Below, in pieces: positions 5,516-5,635 of a stretch of 5,635 nt of DNA. Every line of letters begins with the position of its first letter. The first letter of the stretch is position 1. The stretch spans positions 1-5,635 of the forward strand of contig DUPI01000022.1 of the NCBI GenBank assembly GCA_012838395.1, written 5' to 3'. The notes below the pieces were generated by a model that had not been told where the DNA came from, did not search any database, and saw nothing but the letters and a program-made list of their open reading frames with translations. Both the position numbers and the translations under genes were made by a program. Origin of the DNA: Mollicutes bacterium. Lineage in GTDB: Bacteria; Bacillota_I; Bacilli_A; RF39; UBA660.

Positions 5516-5635
5516 TTCTTTTTGGAAATAATTGACTAATTCTTTACTAATTGTACCTACAATTACTCCTGTTGGTATTGAAAACAATAATAACCATGGT
5601 AAATAATAAATCATATTAATAGTATTCAATAATAC
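5501..5635 (-). CDS. C-terminus of an integral membrane protein (5' part beyond window)
   Basis: Forty-four codons run in from the window edge and end at TGA (5501-5503) with no internal stop. The visible part begins VLLNTINMIYY, has a hydrophobic segment LPWLLLFSIPTG, then VIVGTISKEL, and ends in a short charged tail (VNYFQKELQSN). It is clearly the last membrane helix or two of a polytopic protein. I cannot name it from this fragment. The IPTGVIVGTIS-type ending and the position next to an FMN-binding lipoprotein would suit a Gx-transporter or ECF S-component type protein, which are often found beside FMN_bind genes, but this is a guess. It is 39 bp from the lipoprotein start on the same strand, so the two may form one transcript. 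Confidence 0.75.
   Translation of the reverse strand, partial: VLLNTINMIYYLPWLLLFSIPTGVIVGTISKELVNYFQKELQSN
5503..5517. repeat. Short inverted repeat at the 3' end of the membrane protein gene
   Basis: AATTGC (5503-5508), TTT, GCAATT (5512-5517) form a perfect 6-bp stem with a 3-nt loop, spanning the last codons and stop of the partial gene. It overlaps the candidate -35 of the lipoprotein gene. It could be a weak attenuating hairpin or a chance repeat; there is no clean T run after it on the minus strand. Confidence 0.3.

Overview
The window is AT-rich (about 30% G+C by eye) and looks like chromosome from a low-GC Gram-positive bacterium (Firmicutes/Bacilli or a related gut lineage). The evidence is strong Shine-Dalgarno sequences, a Bacillus-type LexA with CGAAC-N4-GTTyG operators, a lexA-to-transketolase neighbourhood and an lspA-rluD (ylyB) pair, both of which are also found in Bacillus. 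TGA is used as a stop and tryptophan is TGG, so this is not a TGA=Trp mollicute.

Layout. Positions 1-1331 (minus) carry the N-terminal two thirds of a transketolase, cut by the window edge. Positions 1395-1541 (minus) hold a 48-codon gene for a single-pass membrane peptide with a strong RBS. A compact divergent control region at 1542-1675 separates it from lexA (1676-2293, plus). It holds two good LexA operators. One fills the -35/-10 spacer of a near-consensus promoter for the small gene, and the other overlaps the -35 of lexA. A bidirectional hairpin terminator (2314-2340) separates lexA from a convergent minus-strand set: a YqgP/GluP-like rhomboid protease (2338-3489) with its own promoter, an RluA/RluD-family pseudouridine synthase (3547-4458, GTG start), and lipoprotein signal peptidase lspA (4443-4913). 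rluD overlaps the 3' end of lspA. Upstream, behind a terminator (4978-5004), lie a small FMN-binding-type lipoprotein gene (5003-5461) and the C-terminus of a membrane protein (5501-5635, cut by the edge).

How the parts fit. The left half is an SOS module: LexA represses itself and a divergent small membrane-peptide gene. That gene occupies the place held by the SOS division inhibitor yneA in Bacillus, but it lacks the LysM domain of YneA. No terminator is visible between it and transketolase. The right half concerns the cell envelope: LspA would mature lipoproteins such as the adjacent FMN-binding one, which resembles the electron-transfer lipoprotein PplA of Listeria. The most interesting item is the LexA-controlled 48-residue peptide.
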